A stretch of 62,925 bases of DNA from Thiobacillus sp. UBA6205 (GCA_002421825.1 DISR01000044.1:262-63186); one strand, 5' to 3'. Positions 1 to 7,593 are shown, numbered from the stretch's first letter. The notes: generated from the sequence alone by a model not told the origin. Translations and numbers: made by a program.

Positions 1-1107
1 GCCGACCTCTATCTGGAAGGCTCCGACCAGCACCGCGGCTGGTTCCAGAGCTCGCTCCTGACCGGCTGCGCCAGCGACGGCCGCGCGCCCTACAAGGCGC
101 TGTTGACGCACGGCTTCGTGGTCGACGGCCAGGGCCGCAAGATGAGCAAGTCCAAGGGCAACGTGGTGGCGCCGCAGAAGGTCATGGACCAGTACGGCGC
201 CGACATCCTGCGCCTGTGGGTGGCGACCACCGATTATTCCGGCGAGCTGTCCATCTCCGACGAGATCCTCAAGCGCGTGGTGGAAAGCTATCGACGCTTG
301 CGCAACACCCTGCGCTTTTTGCTCGCCAACACCGACGACTTCGATCCCGCAACGCAATCGATGCCGGTTGGCGAATGGCTGGAAATCGATCGCTACGCCC
401 TGGCCCTGACGCGCAAGCTGCAGGAAGAACTCGCCGCGCATTACGCCGCCTACGAATTCCATCTTGTGGCGCAAAAGCTGCAGAGCTTCTGCTCCGAGGA
501 CCTCGGCGGCTTCTACCTCGACATCCTCAAGGACCGCCTCTACACCACGGCCAAGGACTCGAAGGCGCGCCGCGTGGCGCAGAACGCGCTCTACCACATC
601 ACCCAGGCGCTGACCCGGCTGATGGCGCCCATCCTCTCCTTCACCGGCGAAGAAGTGCACGCCGTGCTGGGCAGAAACAATGAGGACAGCGTGTTCTTCC
701 ACACCTGGCATGCGCTGCCCGAGCAGGCCGGAGAAACCGAACTCCTGGCGCGCTGGGAAAGCATCCGTGACTACCGCGCGCAGGTGCTCAAGGAACTGGA
801 AAACGCACGCGCCGCCTCCCAGATCGGTTCCTCGCTGCAGGCCGAAGTGATTTTGCACGTACAACCCGAGACCCATGCCCTGCTCGCTTCGCTGGGCGAC
901 GACCTGCGCTTCGTGCTGATCACTTCCCGCGCCGAACTGGTGCCGGCCGAGGAGAACCGCATCCTGGTCATCGCCTCCGGCCATGCCAAATGCGAGCGCT
1001 GCTGGCATTACCGCGAGGACGTTGGCGCCAATACCGAACATCCGCAACTGTGCGGCCGCTGTGTGAGCAACCTCTTCGGCCAGGGCGAGGCGCGACAGCA
1101 TGCATAA
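1..1107 (+). CDS. ileS: Isoleucyl-tRNA synthetase, C-terminal part (5' truncated by window)
   Basis: Charges tRNA-Ile with isoleucine in the cytoplasm. The open frame runs from base 1 with no start in the window, so about 368 C-terminal residues are seen of a protein usually near 930. The class I signature KMSKS lies at 139-153. An anticodon-binding helical region follows. At the C terminus two CxxC pairs (codons at 991, 1000, 1051 and 1060) form the zinc-binding domain of bacterial IleRS. The stop overlaps the lspA start by 8 nt, so the two are co-translated. The ileS-lspA-fkpB-ispH order is common in proteobacteria. Confidence 0.97.
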   Translation, partial: ADLYLEGSDQHRGWFQSSLLTGCASDGRAPYKALLTHGFVVDGQGRKMSKSKGNVVAPQKVMDQYGADILRLWVATTDYSGELSISDEILKRVVESYRRLRNTLRFLLANTDDFDPATQSMPVGEWLEIDRYALALTRKLQEELAAHYAAYEFHLVAQKLQSFCSEDLGGFYLDILKDRLYTTAKDSKARRVAQNALYHITQALTRLMAPILSFTGEEVHAVLGRNNEDSVFFHTWHALPEQAGETELLARWESIRDYRAQVLKELENARAASQIGSSLQAEVILHVQPETHALLASLGDDLRFVLITSRAELVPAEENRILVIASGHAKCERCWHYREDVGANTEHPQLCGRCVSNLFGQGEARQHA

Positions 1108-1558
1108 GTGGCTTTGGCTCGCCGCCCTGGTCTTTGCCGTCGACCAGATCAGCAAATGGGCAATCTTCCTCGGCATGGAATACCACGCCATGATTCCGGT
1201 GTTGCCTGTCTTCAGCATCGTGCACGTGCACAATACCGGCGCGGCCTTCAGCTTCCTGGCCGACGCCGGCGGCTGGCAGCGCTGGTTCTTTCTCGGCGTC
1301 GGCGTCGGCGCCAGCGCCTTCATCCTGCACCTGCTGCGCAGGCACCACGATGATGCGCTCATGGCCGGCGGCCTCGCCCTCATCCTCGGCGGCGCGCTCG
1401 GCAACGTATTCGACCGCGTATGGCACGGCTTCGTGGTCGACTTCCTCTATTTCCATTACCAGACTTGGGCCTTCCCTGCCTTCAATGTGGCCGATTCCGC
1501 CATCACCGTGGGCGCGGGCCTGCTGATCTGGGACAGCCTGAAGCGCAAATCTCCATGA
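1100..1558 (+). CDS. lspA: Lipoprotein signal peptidase (signal peptidase II)
   Basis: Inner-membrane aspartyl protease that cleaves the signal peptide of diacylglyceryl-modified prolipoproteins. It has 152 residues, a normal family length, with four hydrophobic segments. The conserved motifs are all present: DQISK near the N terminus, the NTGAAFS box, GNVFDR (Asp about residue 105) and NVADS (Asp about residue 132). The two Asp are the expected catalytic dyad. The ATG overlaps the end of ileS, and the TGA overlaps the fkpB ATG (ATGA), so it is translationally coupled on both sides. Confidence 0.97.
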   Translation: MHKWLWLAALVFAVDQISKWAIFLGMEYHAMIPVLPVFSIVHVHNTGAAFSFLADAGGWQRWFFLGVGVGASAFILHLLRRHHDDALMAGGLALILGGALGNVFDRVWHGFVVDFLYFHYQTWAFPAFNVADSAITVGAGLLIWDSLKRKSP

Positions 1559-2007
1559 GCGAGGCCGCCGTCGCCTGGGGCGATACCATCCGGCTTCGCT
1601 ACGCCATCCGCTTCCGCAACGGCGAGGAAATCGTATCCAACTTCGAGGAGGCCGAACCCGACACCCTCACCCTTGGCGACGGCACGCTGGCGCAATCGCT
1701 GGAACAGTGGCTGATCGGCTTGAAGCCCGGCGAACGGCACGTGTTCCTGCTGGAACCCTGGCAGGCTTTCGGCGTGAGCAGCGAGGAATTGCTGCAAACC
1801 CTCAAGCCGCAGGACATCCCGCCCGGCATGCAACTCGAGCCCGGCACCCTGGTCGAATTCGAACTGCCCAACGGCCAGACCCTGGCCGGCAGCATTCTCG
1901 ATGTCGGCCCCGAGGGCGTCAGGGTGGATTTCAACCATCCCCTCGCCGACTGTCCCATCGAATTCGAAGTGGAAGTCGTGGCCATCCACAAGGACAAGCA
2001 GGCATGA
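1555..2007 (+). CDS. fkpB: FKBP-type peptidyl-prolyl isomerase, SlpA/FkpB type
   Basis: Cytoplasmic proline isomerase of the SlpA/FkpB branch, which has an FKBP domain with an inserted flap (IF) domain. The protein has 150 residues. The N-terminal strand carries an LRYAIRF-like FKBP start, followed by a GDGTLAQSLEQ helix and a GLKPGE turn. The C-terminal FNHPLAD segment is characteristic of this family. The start was chosen at the ATG overlapping the lspA stop; a frame continuing further upstream is only the shadow of lspA. Its TGA overlaps the ispH ATG. Confidence 0.94.
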   Translation: MSEAAVAWGDTIRLRYAIRFRNGEEIVSNFEEAEPDTLTLGDGTLAQSLEQWLIGLKPGERHVFLLEPWQAFGVSSEELLQTLKPQDIPPGMQLEPGTLVEFELPNGQTLAGSILDVGPEGVRVDFNHPLADCPIEFEVEVVAIHKDKQA

Positions 2008-2933
2008 GCAAACCGCAAACCATCTTCCTCGCCACCCCGCGCGGCTTCTGCGCCGGCGTGGACCGCGCCATCGCCATCGTCGAACGCGCCCTGGAAAAGT
2101 TCGGCGCGCCCATCTACGTGCGCCACGAGGTCGTGCACAACGCCTATGTCGTCAATGACCTTCGGCATAAGGGTGCAATCTTCGTCGAGGAACTGGACGA
2201 AGTGCCGGCCGGCGCCACGGTCATCTTCAGCGCGCATGGGGTTTCCCAGTCCGTGCGGCACGAGGCCGAGCAACGCGGTTTGAACGTGTTCGACGCCACC
2301 TGTCCGCTGGTCACCAAGGTGCACGTGGAAGTCGCGCGCATGCGCGACAAGGGCCTGGAAATCATCATGATCGGCCACAAGGGCCACCCCGAGGTCGAGG
2401 GCACCATGGGCCAGAGCGCGGGCGGCATGTACCTGGTGGAAACGCCGGAGGACGTGGCGAAGCTTCAGGTTTCCGATCCCGACAAGCTGGCCTACGTCAC
2501 CCAGACCACGTTGTCGGTCGATGACGCGGCGCGTGTGGTCGAGGCGCTGCGCGCAAGATTTCCCAACATCGTCGGCCCCAGGAAGGACGACATCTGCTAC
2601 GCCACGCAGAACCGCCAGGACGCAGTGAAGACGCTTGCCGCCGAATGCGACCTGGTCATCGTGGTCGGTTCGCCCAACAGCTCCAATTCCAACCGCCTGC
2701 GCGAGGTCGCCGAAAACCTCGGCGTGCCCGCCTATCTGGTGGATGACGAAACCGGCATCGAGCCGCAATGGCTCGAGGGCAAATCCCGCATCGGCATCAC
2801 CGCCGGCGCTTCGGCGCCGGAAATCCTGGTCAAGCGCGTCACCGAGCGCCTGAAAAAACTCGGGGCCACCGAAGTGGCCCCGCTCGACGGGCTGCAGGAG
2901 AAGGTCAGCTTCCCTTTGCCCAAGGGGTTGTGA
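2004..2933 (+). CDS. ispH: 4-hydroxy-3-methylbut-2-enyl diphosphate reductase
   Basis: Last step of the MEP isoprenoid pathway: reductive dehydration of HMBPP to IPP and DMAPP, using a [4Fe-4S] cluster. It has 309 residues, full length. The three cluster cysteines are at about residues 16 (RGFCAG), 100 (DATCPLV) and 198 (CYATQN). The SNSNRL substrate-binding segment is also present. The start is the ATG inside the ATGA overlap with fkpB. The last 146 bp recur at 4487-4632 with only silent changes visible in the final codon (TTG versus CTT), so the downstream 1.7 kb is bracketed by two ispH tails. Confidence 0.97.
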   Translation: MSKPQTIFLATPRGFCAGVDRAIAIVERALEKFGAPIYVRHEVVHNAYVVNDLRHKGAIFVEELDEVPAGATVIFSAHGVSQSVRHEAEQRGLNVFDATCPLVTKVHVEVARMRDKGLEIIMIGHKGHPEVEGTMGQSAGGMYLVETPEDVAKLQVSDPDKLAYVTQTTLSVDDAARVVEALRARFPNIVGPRKDDICYATQNRQDAVKTLAAECDLVIVVGSPNSSNSNRLREVAENLGVPAYLVDDETGIEPQWLEGKSRIGITAGASAPEILVKRVTERLKKLGATEVAPLDGLQEKVSFPLPKGL

Positions 2934-2942
2934 TCGCCGTCT

Positions 2943-3188
2943 AACCTGGATATTTCACCGGATTGCGGGATGATGGCGAGGCAATTGGCGAGCAGATTTG
3001 CGCATCCCGCGCCAAGCCCATGGCCGTCGCTATTGGCGCGAAGCGGGGGCGCGAAGATGCCGCCAATGGGCCGCCAGCACCCGCAAAGGCCGGTGCTGCA
3101 AATCGGATTCGATGCCGATTGCCCCGCAATCTTGTGTTTACGCGCCTTTCGGTCATTTCCCGGGCCGATCTGGTGAAATATCCGGGTT
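2943..3188. repeat. MITE-like element with terminal inverted repeats
   Basis: The left end (2943-2959) and right end (3172-3188) are inverted copies over 17 bp with one mismatch; the left end reads AACCTGGATATTTCACC. The 246 bp body has no convincing gene. A second, one-ended copy of its left 118 bp lies at 47119-47236. No transposase is present, so a non-autonomous element is inferred. The ends look like those of some insertion sequences, but I cannot assign a family. Confidence 0.75.
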
Positions 3189-3203
3189 AAACGCCCCACC
3201 GCG

Positions 3204-3497
3204 CTACTCGCGGGAAAAGTCGGTCTGCCAGTGGCGCGAAGTGTGGATCACCGCAAGCACCCTTATGGCATCTTTCTTCACCCTGTAAATCACCAGATAG
3301 GGATAGTGGATCAAAACCAGTTCCCGAGTCCCGCCAACGCTGCCTGCCCGTCCCATCAGCGGATTCTCCGCGAGGACCTGTACCGCCTCGCGAATGGTCT
3401 GAATCAGCTTTGCCGCTGCCGTTTTGTTATCTGCCGCAATGGATGCGTGAATCTGCCGCAAATCCGCACCCGACTCTTTCGCCCATTCAATCCGCAC
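3204..3497 (-). CDS. Type II toxin, RelE/ParE family
   Basis: A 97-residue protein with the compact RelE/ParE pattern: an N-terminal strand (RIEWAKES), two helices, a LAENPLMGR segment, and C-terminal strands with REL, YLVIYRV and VLAVIHTSRHW. Members inhibit gyrase or cleave mRNA; which applies cannot be read here. The start is a GTG overlapping the end of a truncated antitoxin sequence by 11 nt. Its immediate antitoxin neighbour is only a 3' fragment. The intact antitoxin lies about 490 bp upstream, beyond a duplication. The toxin itself appears complete. Confidence 0.88.
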   Translation of the reverse strand: MRIEWAKESGADLRQIHASIAADNKTAAAKLIQTIREAVQVLAENPLMGRAGSVGGTRELVLIHYPYLVIYRVKKDAIRVLAVIHTSRHWQTDFSRE

Positions 3498-3598
3498 GCG
3501 TCAGCCCCGCAAACAGCGCTTCGACTTCATCTTCGCTCATCACGCCGGAAGCCTCCGCGGAACTGATCTTGGCCTCCAGCCGGCGACGCTTGGCCAGA
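3394..3598. repeat. Direct repeat copy A (toxin 5' end plus antitoxin 3' end)
   Basis: This 205 bp segment is repeated without indels at 3897-4101, an offset of 503 bp. It spans the toxin start and the last third of the antitoxin. The copies differ at a few positions near the left edge and at one position near the right edge. It marks a partial tandem duplication of the toxin-antitoxin module. Confidence 0.9.
3487..3598 (-). pseudogene. Antitoxin 3' fragment (RHH type)
   Basis: Encodes the last 35 or so residues of the antitoxin found intact at 3990-4217 and ends at the same stop. Upstream of about 3598 the sequence is unrelated, and the open frame runs only to a nearby stop without a usable start codon. 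It therefore lacks the DNA-binding ribbon-helix-helix part. If translated by some unusual start it would hold mainly the toxin-binding tail. I judge it a remnant of duplication. Confidence 0.75.
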
Positions 3599-3633
3599 AC
3601 ATTTGGCGCTGCCTTGTCCTTGACGGCTCGCTA

Positions 3634-3855
3634 TCAACTTGCCAGTTCCAGCCTTTTTTCGACTTTATTGATTCTGCCATCGACACCATCCAGTCTCCGG
3701 CTGATGATGGCCAGATCTTCGTGAAATCCAGCCACCGAACGCTCTACGGAGTTCAGGCGCATTTTCACTGTTTCGACATCTTCGGCGATTTGGTCGACCT
3801 TTCCACGGATGTGGCGCAGGTGCTCCAGTACAAGGTTTTCAAGATTGCTGGCCAT
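3634..3855 (-). CDS. Small coiled-coil protein, function unknown
   Basis: A 73-residue protein with heptad-like spacing of Leu, Ile and Val throughout and repeated segments of the type RLxxVE/RLDGVDGRI, so a long coiled coil is expected. A strong Shine-Dalgarno (AAAGGAGT, about 3860-3868) sits at good distance before the ATG, which supports real translation. Similar short coiled-coil proteins are often seen beside toxin-antitoxin genes, but I know of no proven role. It lies inside the unique 300 bp between the two direct repeat copies. Confidence 0.7.
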   Translation of the reverse strand: MASNLENLVLEHLRHIRGKVDQIAEDVETVKMRLNSVERSVAGFHEDLAIISRRLDGVDGRINKVEKRLELAS

Positions 3856-3883
3856 AAATTACTCCTTTTATCCAATTTGGCAT

Positions 3884-4000
3884 TTACCACATCGCGATGG
3901 TCTGAATCACCTTCGCCGCCGCCGTTTTGTCATCTGCCGCAATGGATGCGTGAATCTGCCGCAAATCCGCACCCGACTCTTTCGCCCATTCAATCCGCAC
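3884..4000 (-). pseudogene. Truncated RelE/ParE toxin 5' fragment
   Basis: Starts at the same GTG context as the intact toxin and matches its first 35 or so residues with a few substitutions. It then leaves the homology near 3897 and stops at TAA (3886-3884) after 38 codons. The core and catalytic or gyrase-binding C-terminal part are missing, so it should be inactive. It directly follows, and overlaps by 11 nt, the intact antitoxin. Confidence 0.8.
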
Positions 4001-4101
4001 GCGTCAGCCCCGCAAACAGCGCTTCGACTTCATCTTCGCTCATCACGCCGGAAGCCTCCGCGGAACTGATCTTGGCCTCCAGCCAGCGACGCTTGGCCAG
4101 A
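3897..4101. repeat. Direct repeat copy B (toxin 5' end plus antitoxin 3' end)
   Basis: Partner of 3394-3598. In this copy the antitoxin part continues into an intact gene while the toxin part is cut short. In copy A the reverse holds. Together the two copies bracket a 298 bp unique segment that carries the coiled-coil gene. Confidence 0.9.
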
Positions 4102-4217
4102 TAGGATTCCAGCGCTTCGGCGGCGATGAACGATTTGGAGCGACGAGCGCCGGCGGCGATTCTTTCCAGCTCGGCGCGGGTCTCCTCGCTGACCCGGATC
4201 GTGATGGTGGCAGACAT
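3990..4217 (-). CDS. Antitoxin, ribbon-helix-helix (CopG/ParD-like)
   Basis: A 75-residue protein. Residues 1-45 have the ribbon-helix-helix pattern: a short strand (TITIRVSEE), a helix with AELERIA, a basic turn, and the helix with SFIAAEALESYLA. The acidic C-terminal tail would wrap the toxin. The family represses its own operon and neutralises a RelE/ParE toxin. The ATG at 4217 is preceded by TGAGG. Promoter-like and repeated TACATTGT sequences lie just upstream. The next gene downstream is only a toxin fragment; the intact toxin is at 3204-3497. Confidence 0.88.
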   Translation of the reverse strand: MSATITIRVSEETRAELERIAAGARRSKSFIAAEALESYLAKRRWLEAKISSAEASGVMSEDEVEALFAGLTRAD

Positions 4218-4231
4218 TCTCGAAACCTCAC

Positions 4232-4262
4232 ATTGAATACAATGTACACAATGTATAGCAAA
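4232..4262 (-). promoter_or_regulatory. Probable autoregulatory operator/promoter of the TA module
   Basis: On the minus strand, two direct copies of TACATTGT lie 15-30 bp before the antitoxin ATG, embedded in a locally A+T-rich stretch with a TATACA hexamer usable as a -10. RHH antitoxins normally bind such short repeats in their own promoter. The site is inferred from spacing and repetition only. Confidence 0.45.
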
Positions 4263-4320
4263 ATATCATGCAGCTGCAAATCATTTCCGCAAGTTCGTCC
4301 TCCAGCTTCTGCCCGGAAAG

Positions 4321-4484
4321 GTTAACAGTCTGTTGAAGAACTCCACGGGGCCGCGGCGCGGCTTTCCGGGATGGGATGCGCGAAGCGGCGCGCAGCGAAT
4401 GGCAACTCCCATTCGCAAGCGGCGCGACAAAGCAGACTGCCCGGAAAGTCACGCCCCGGAGGGTTCTTCAACAGCCTGTTAAAC
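4321..4484. repeat. Second inverted-repeat (MITE-like) element
   Basis: The left arm 4321-4344 (GTTAACAGTCTGTTGAAGAA at its start) and right arm 4458-4484 are imperfect inverted repeats of about 24-27 bp, enclosing about 110 bp of G+C-rich sequence without a gene. The CAGxCTGTTGAAGAA end resembles ends of some IS families, but I cannot name the family. It abuts the duplicated ispH tail. A 12 bp direct repeat (CTGCCCGGAAAG) occurs just outside it at 4309-4320 and inside it at 4437-4448. Confidence 0.65.
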
Positions 4485-4486
4485 AG

Positions 4487-4632
4487 GCATCGGCATCACC
4501 GCCGGCGCTTCGGCGCCGGAAATCCTGGTCAAGCGCGTCACCGAGCGCCTGAAAAAACTCGGGGCCACCGAAGTGGCCCCGCTCGACGGGCTGCAGGAGA
4601 AGGTCAGCTTCCCTTTGCCCAAGGGGCTTTGA
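4487..4632 (+). pseudogene. Duplicate of the ispH 3' end
   Basis: Matches 2788-2933 at a constant offset of 1699 bp, including the stop codon. It would encode the last 48 or so residues of IspH unchanged. The only visible differences are in the last sense codon (CTT instead of TTG, both Leu). It has no start or upstream gene part, so it is not expressed as a protein. Together with the intact gene it brackets the repeat and toxin-antitoxin segment. Confidence 0.92.
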
Positions 4633-4647
4633 GTTCCGGCCACTCCA

Positions 4648-4681
4648 GGCGGGCGGCGCTCTGCCCGTAGCCCCGCCCGCC
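4648..4681. terminator. Possible bidirectional hairpin between convergent genes
   Basis: GGCGGGCGG (4648-4656) pairs with CCGCCCGCC (4673-4681) over 9 bp around a 16 nt loop. It lies between the ispH tail copy (+) and the pilV stop (-), where a shared terminator would sit. There is no clear T run on either side, so intrinsic termination is uncertain. Confidence 0.4.
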
Positions 4682-4685
4682 AATC

Positions 4686-7583
4686 TTACTGATACGTGTA
4701 GGTGCTGCCCGCCGCATTCAGGTGGATGCACTTGACGCTGCTGAAGCCGCTGTCATCCGTGCCGTTCGTCGACTTGATGGCTGCGCAGATGGTTTGCTTG
4801 GTGACTGGTGCGCCCGGGTCGAAGGTCGTGCCTGCCTGTGCGGTATCGAGCGTTCCGGGCGAACAGGCCGTCAGGCTGGTCTTGTTCGCCACAGCACAGG
4901 TGTAGATCTTGTAACCGGTCGCGCCCGTCACCGCCGACCAGCTCAGCGTCTTCGGATTGACTCCGACCCAGGCGGGAACCGGCGCGGCGGGCGCCACGGC
5001 GGCACCGCTTGTCGCACAGACGTCGAACGCCGACTGCTTGTCCTCGGGGCCGGCGCTGATCGAGGCAGTGGTCTTGGCGCCCGAGCCGTCGCTGGAACTG
5101 CAGGTCGCGCTGGCGCTGACATAGCTGGTGCCGTTGCCGGTGATCTTGATCGTGCCGGTCCAGGTCTTGGCGGTCGTGTCCAGGGTTACCGGACAGGTCA
5201 CGATGCTGCCGTCGAGGGTACAGGCCACGTCGGGCCCGGTGCCGTCCAGCTTGGAAGCAAAGGTGCTGCTGGCGCACTCGTTGCCCCAGCACTTGCCGAG
5301 CACATTGGCGGTGGGCCCGAACACCCAGAAATTCCTGCAGTTGACATCGATTGCGCCGGAACTGATGTTGCAGGAATCCTCGGGCACGGTGGCGCTTTCG
5401 GTATCGTAGGCAATGTCGCCGCCGACATCGAAGAATCCTCCCGTCGTCCCGGTGGACGCGGATAGCGTGCCGTTGTAACTGCTGCCTGCCGTACAGGTGT
5501 AGGTCGCCACGCCCGCAACAGGCGCCGCGATCGTGCAGCTGATGCCGGTCGATGGCGTTGCGGACAGGGTCACATCGGTGCTGGAAGCCAGCGTGGCACT
5601 GCTGTTGCCGACGCGAATGTCACCGGATACCAGCGTGGTGCTGGCAGTGGATACCCGCGCGATATTGAGGGAATTGCTTTCGCGCATGCCGCTGCGGTGG
5701 TCATCCGGATCGATGCCGACCGGGCCGGCATAGCTGATGGTGCCGGAAGCCGCCAGGCTGCTGTCGTAGTCCACGACGCCGGCCAGCGGCGTGCGCTGGG
5801 TGCCGCCGGTCAGCCCGCTGTTGCTGGGCAGCAGGTAGGCCGTGATGTCGGCACTGCCGCCGCTCCCAGACTGGATGAGCGTGAGGCCGCGGCTATAGAC
5901 GCCGTAGTAGTCGGCAGCCGTCGCCGAAATGTCGGAAATGCTCTCGTTCGTCACCGTGACCACGGAGGCATCGCTCGAGGCCCAGTTGGCCAGCAGGGTC
6001 ACGTTGACTTCGTTGAACGGCAGGCGGTCGAGCCAGGAAGCGCCGTCATGGATCTTCTCTGCCAGGGCCGCGTAGTAGGTGGCATCCAGCGTGCGCGGCG
6101 CGGTCTTGCCGTACACCCGGTCCGCATACAGGGCGCGCGCAAGCAACTGGTTGTAGTCCCCGGGGGTTTGCCCGGCCAGGTTGCGCGTGGCGAGGTCGGA
6201 TTTGGAGGGCGCGGCGGACTGGCTGATTTCCGTGCAGCCGCTGGCGCTTGCCGCCGTGCAGTCGACACGGGCCTGATACTCGAGATAGTCGATCAGGTAA
6301 TCCTGGTAGTCCTCCAGCGTGTCATCGACGCTGAGGTAATTGTCGTAAGGCATCACGACCATGTCCAGCGCGCGCCAATCCTGCAGCAGCCGGTAAATGC
6401 CGTCCACGCGGGCGAAACGGCAGGCCTCGAGATAGCGGTTGCCGGTCGACTCGGCGACCTCGACCAGGCCCAGTGCAGGATCGTCCGGATCGACATAATT
6501 GTAGTGCTTGTGATTGCCGCTCACCGCGTAATCCGCCGCGGGGCGATCCGGGTCGTAGAGCGCGGTGGTCGGACTCGCGGCATTGGGCGCCTCGCTGTCG
6601 TGATGGTCGCGGCAGCAGTCGTCGCAGAGGCTGTCCTGGGAATCACCCTGGATGCTCGGCGCGGTGCCGGTCACCTTGGAAATCATCGCGCTGGGCGTCT
6701 TGATCTGCAATGTGTTGCCGTCCCAGTAGAAGTAGGAAGCGGAATAGCCGGTACCGCTGCCGGCAAACTCGCACACGCAGTTGACCGTGGCGAACTCGAG
6801 TTGAGAATCCTTGGTCGACGAACCGCCCGTGGTGGTGTAGCTCACCGCATCGAATTCGGTGCGCAGGCTGTAGCCCTTGGAGCTCACGTCCGGCAGGGGC
6901 TTGCTGGATTCCTTGAACTTGCCGTCGCCGGTGCTGATCGGAACCGGCACCGCATCCGGCACGCCGATGGGCGTATAGCCGACCCGCGGGCCGGGCGACG
7001 CGGCGGGGTTGGCGGCGGCGCGCGCCACGTTGGACGGATCGATGCCGTAGATCACGGCCTGCAGGCTGGCTGTCTGGCTCGTGCCCGAATTGTCGGTCCA
7101 GCTGATGCTCACGGTCACCAGCTTGAAGTCGGCATCGGTGCAAGCGCCATCGACGCCGGGCGCCGCGCCGATGTTCTCGGAATAGCAGACCGAGGTCCAG
7201 TTGCGGGCATAGACCGTGCCGGAAGCCGTCACCGAACCGGATGCCAGCACCAGGTTGCCGCTGCCGTCTTCCTGGCCGCCGGCATCGGCAGCGATCTCGG
7301 AGTAGCAGAACGTGCCCGCCGCACAATCGTTGGCGTTATCGCCGTCGCCGTTTTCGTCCACAGCGGGATCGTCCTTCAGCCTGGAAAAGCTCTTCAGGTC
7401 ATCGAGTTTTTCCTGCGCAAGGCTGGTGGCGACCATGCGCATCTTGACCAGCGTGCCGTCCTGCAGGGCCACTGCCTGAAAGCCCGCCAGCGCCAACAGG
7501 CCGATGCCGAGCACGATGGCGGAAAACAGCGCTTCGATCAGGCTGAAGCCGCCTTGTTTCCTGATGTTCTTGATTCGCTTCAT
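4686..7583 (-). CDS. pilV: Giant PilV-like type IV prepilin with long extracellular domain
   Basis: A 965-residue protein; ordinary PilV proteins have about 150-200. Residues 11-40 form a class III-type prepilin signal: GGFSLIEA with cleavage after Gly, the conserved Glu5 of the mature protein, then a hydrophobic helix. A PilV-like ATSLAQEKLDDLKSF segment follows. The remaining 850 or so residues are Ser/Thr/Gly-rich with many Cys, including a Cys-His cluster near residue 324, Ig-like beta-rich stretches, and a fibronectin-III-like C-terminal segment (about 865-950). The start was chosen at the ATG preceded by GGAGAA; a longer frame upstream overlaps pilX. It is the last gene of the pilin operon. 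No pilY1 is present, so it may act as the tip or adhesive subunit (inference). Confidence 0.85.
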   Translation of the reverse strand: MKRIKNIRKQGGFSLIEALFSAIVLGIGLLALAGFQAVALQDGTLVKMRMVATSLAQEKLDDLKSFSRLKDDPAVDENGDGDNANDCAAGTFCYSEIAADAGGQEDGSGNLVLASGSVTASGTVYARNWTSVCYSENIGAAPGVDGACTDADFKLVTVSISWTDNSGTSQTASLQAVIYGIDPSNVARAAANPAASPGPRVGYTPIGVPDAVPVPISTGDGKFKESSKPLPDVSSKGYSLRTEFDAVSYTTTGGSSTKDSQLEFATVNCVCEFAGSGTGYSASYFYWDGNTLQIKTPSAMISKVTGTAPSIQGDSQDSLCDDCCRDHHDSEAPNAASPTTALYDPDRPAADYAVSGNHKHYNYVDPDDPALGLVEVAESTGNRYLEACRFARVDGIYRLLQDWRALDMVVMPYDNYLSVDDTLEDYQDYLIDYLEYQARVDCTAASASGCTEISQSAAPSKSDLATRNLAGQTPGDYNQLLARALYADRVYGKTAPRTLDATYYAALAEKIHDGASWLDRLPFNEVNVTLLANWASSDASVVTVTNESISDISATAADYYGVYSRGLTLIQSGSGGSADITAYLLPSNSGLTGGTQRTPLAGVVDYDSSLAASGTISYAGPVGIDPDDHRSGMRESNSLNIARVSTASTTLVSGDIRVGNSSATLASSTDVTLSATPSTGISCTIAAPVAGVATYTCTAGSSYNGTLSASTGTTGGFFDVGGDIAYDTESATVPEDSCNISSGAIDVNCRNFWVFGPTANVLGKCWGNECASSTFASKLDGTGPDVACTLDGSIVTCPVTLDTTAKTWTGTIKITGNGTSYVSASATCSSSDGSGAKTTASISAGPEDKQSAFDVCATSGAAVAPAAPVPAWVGVNPKTLSWSAVTGATGYKIYTCAVANKTSLTACSPGTLDTAQAGTTFDPGAPVTKQTICAAIKSTNGTDDSGFSSVKCIHLNAAGSTYTYQ

Positions 7584-7593
7584 GGCCTTCTCC

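Noticed and set aside
2732..3199. Minus-strand open frame over the ispH tail and the MITE-like element
   Set aside because: Runs through an unrelated gene and a repeat. Similar peptides read from the second repeat copy reflect the DNA repeat, not a conserved protein.
3394..4101. Possible CRISPR-like direct repeats
   Set aside because: Only two copies, 205 bp long, covering coding sequence of a toxin-antitoxin module; no spacers or cas genes.
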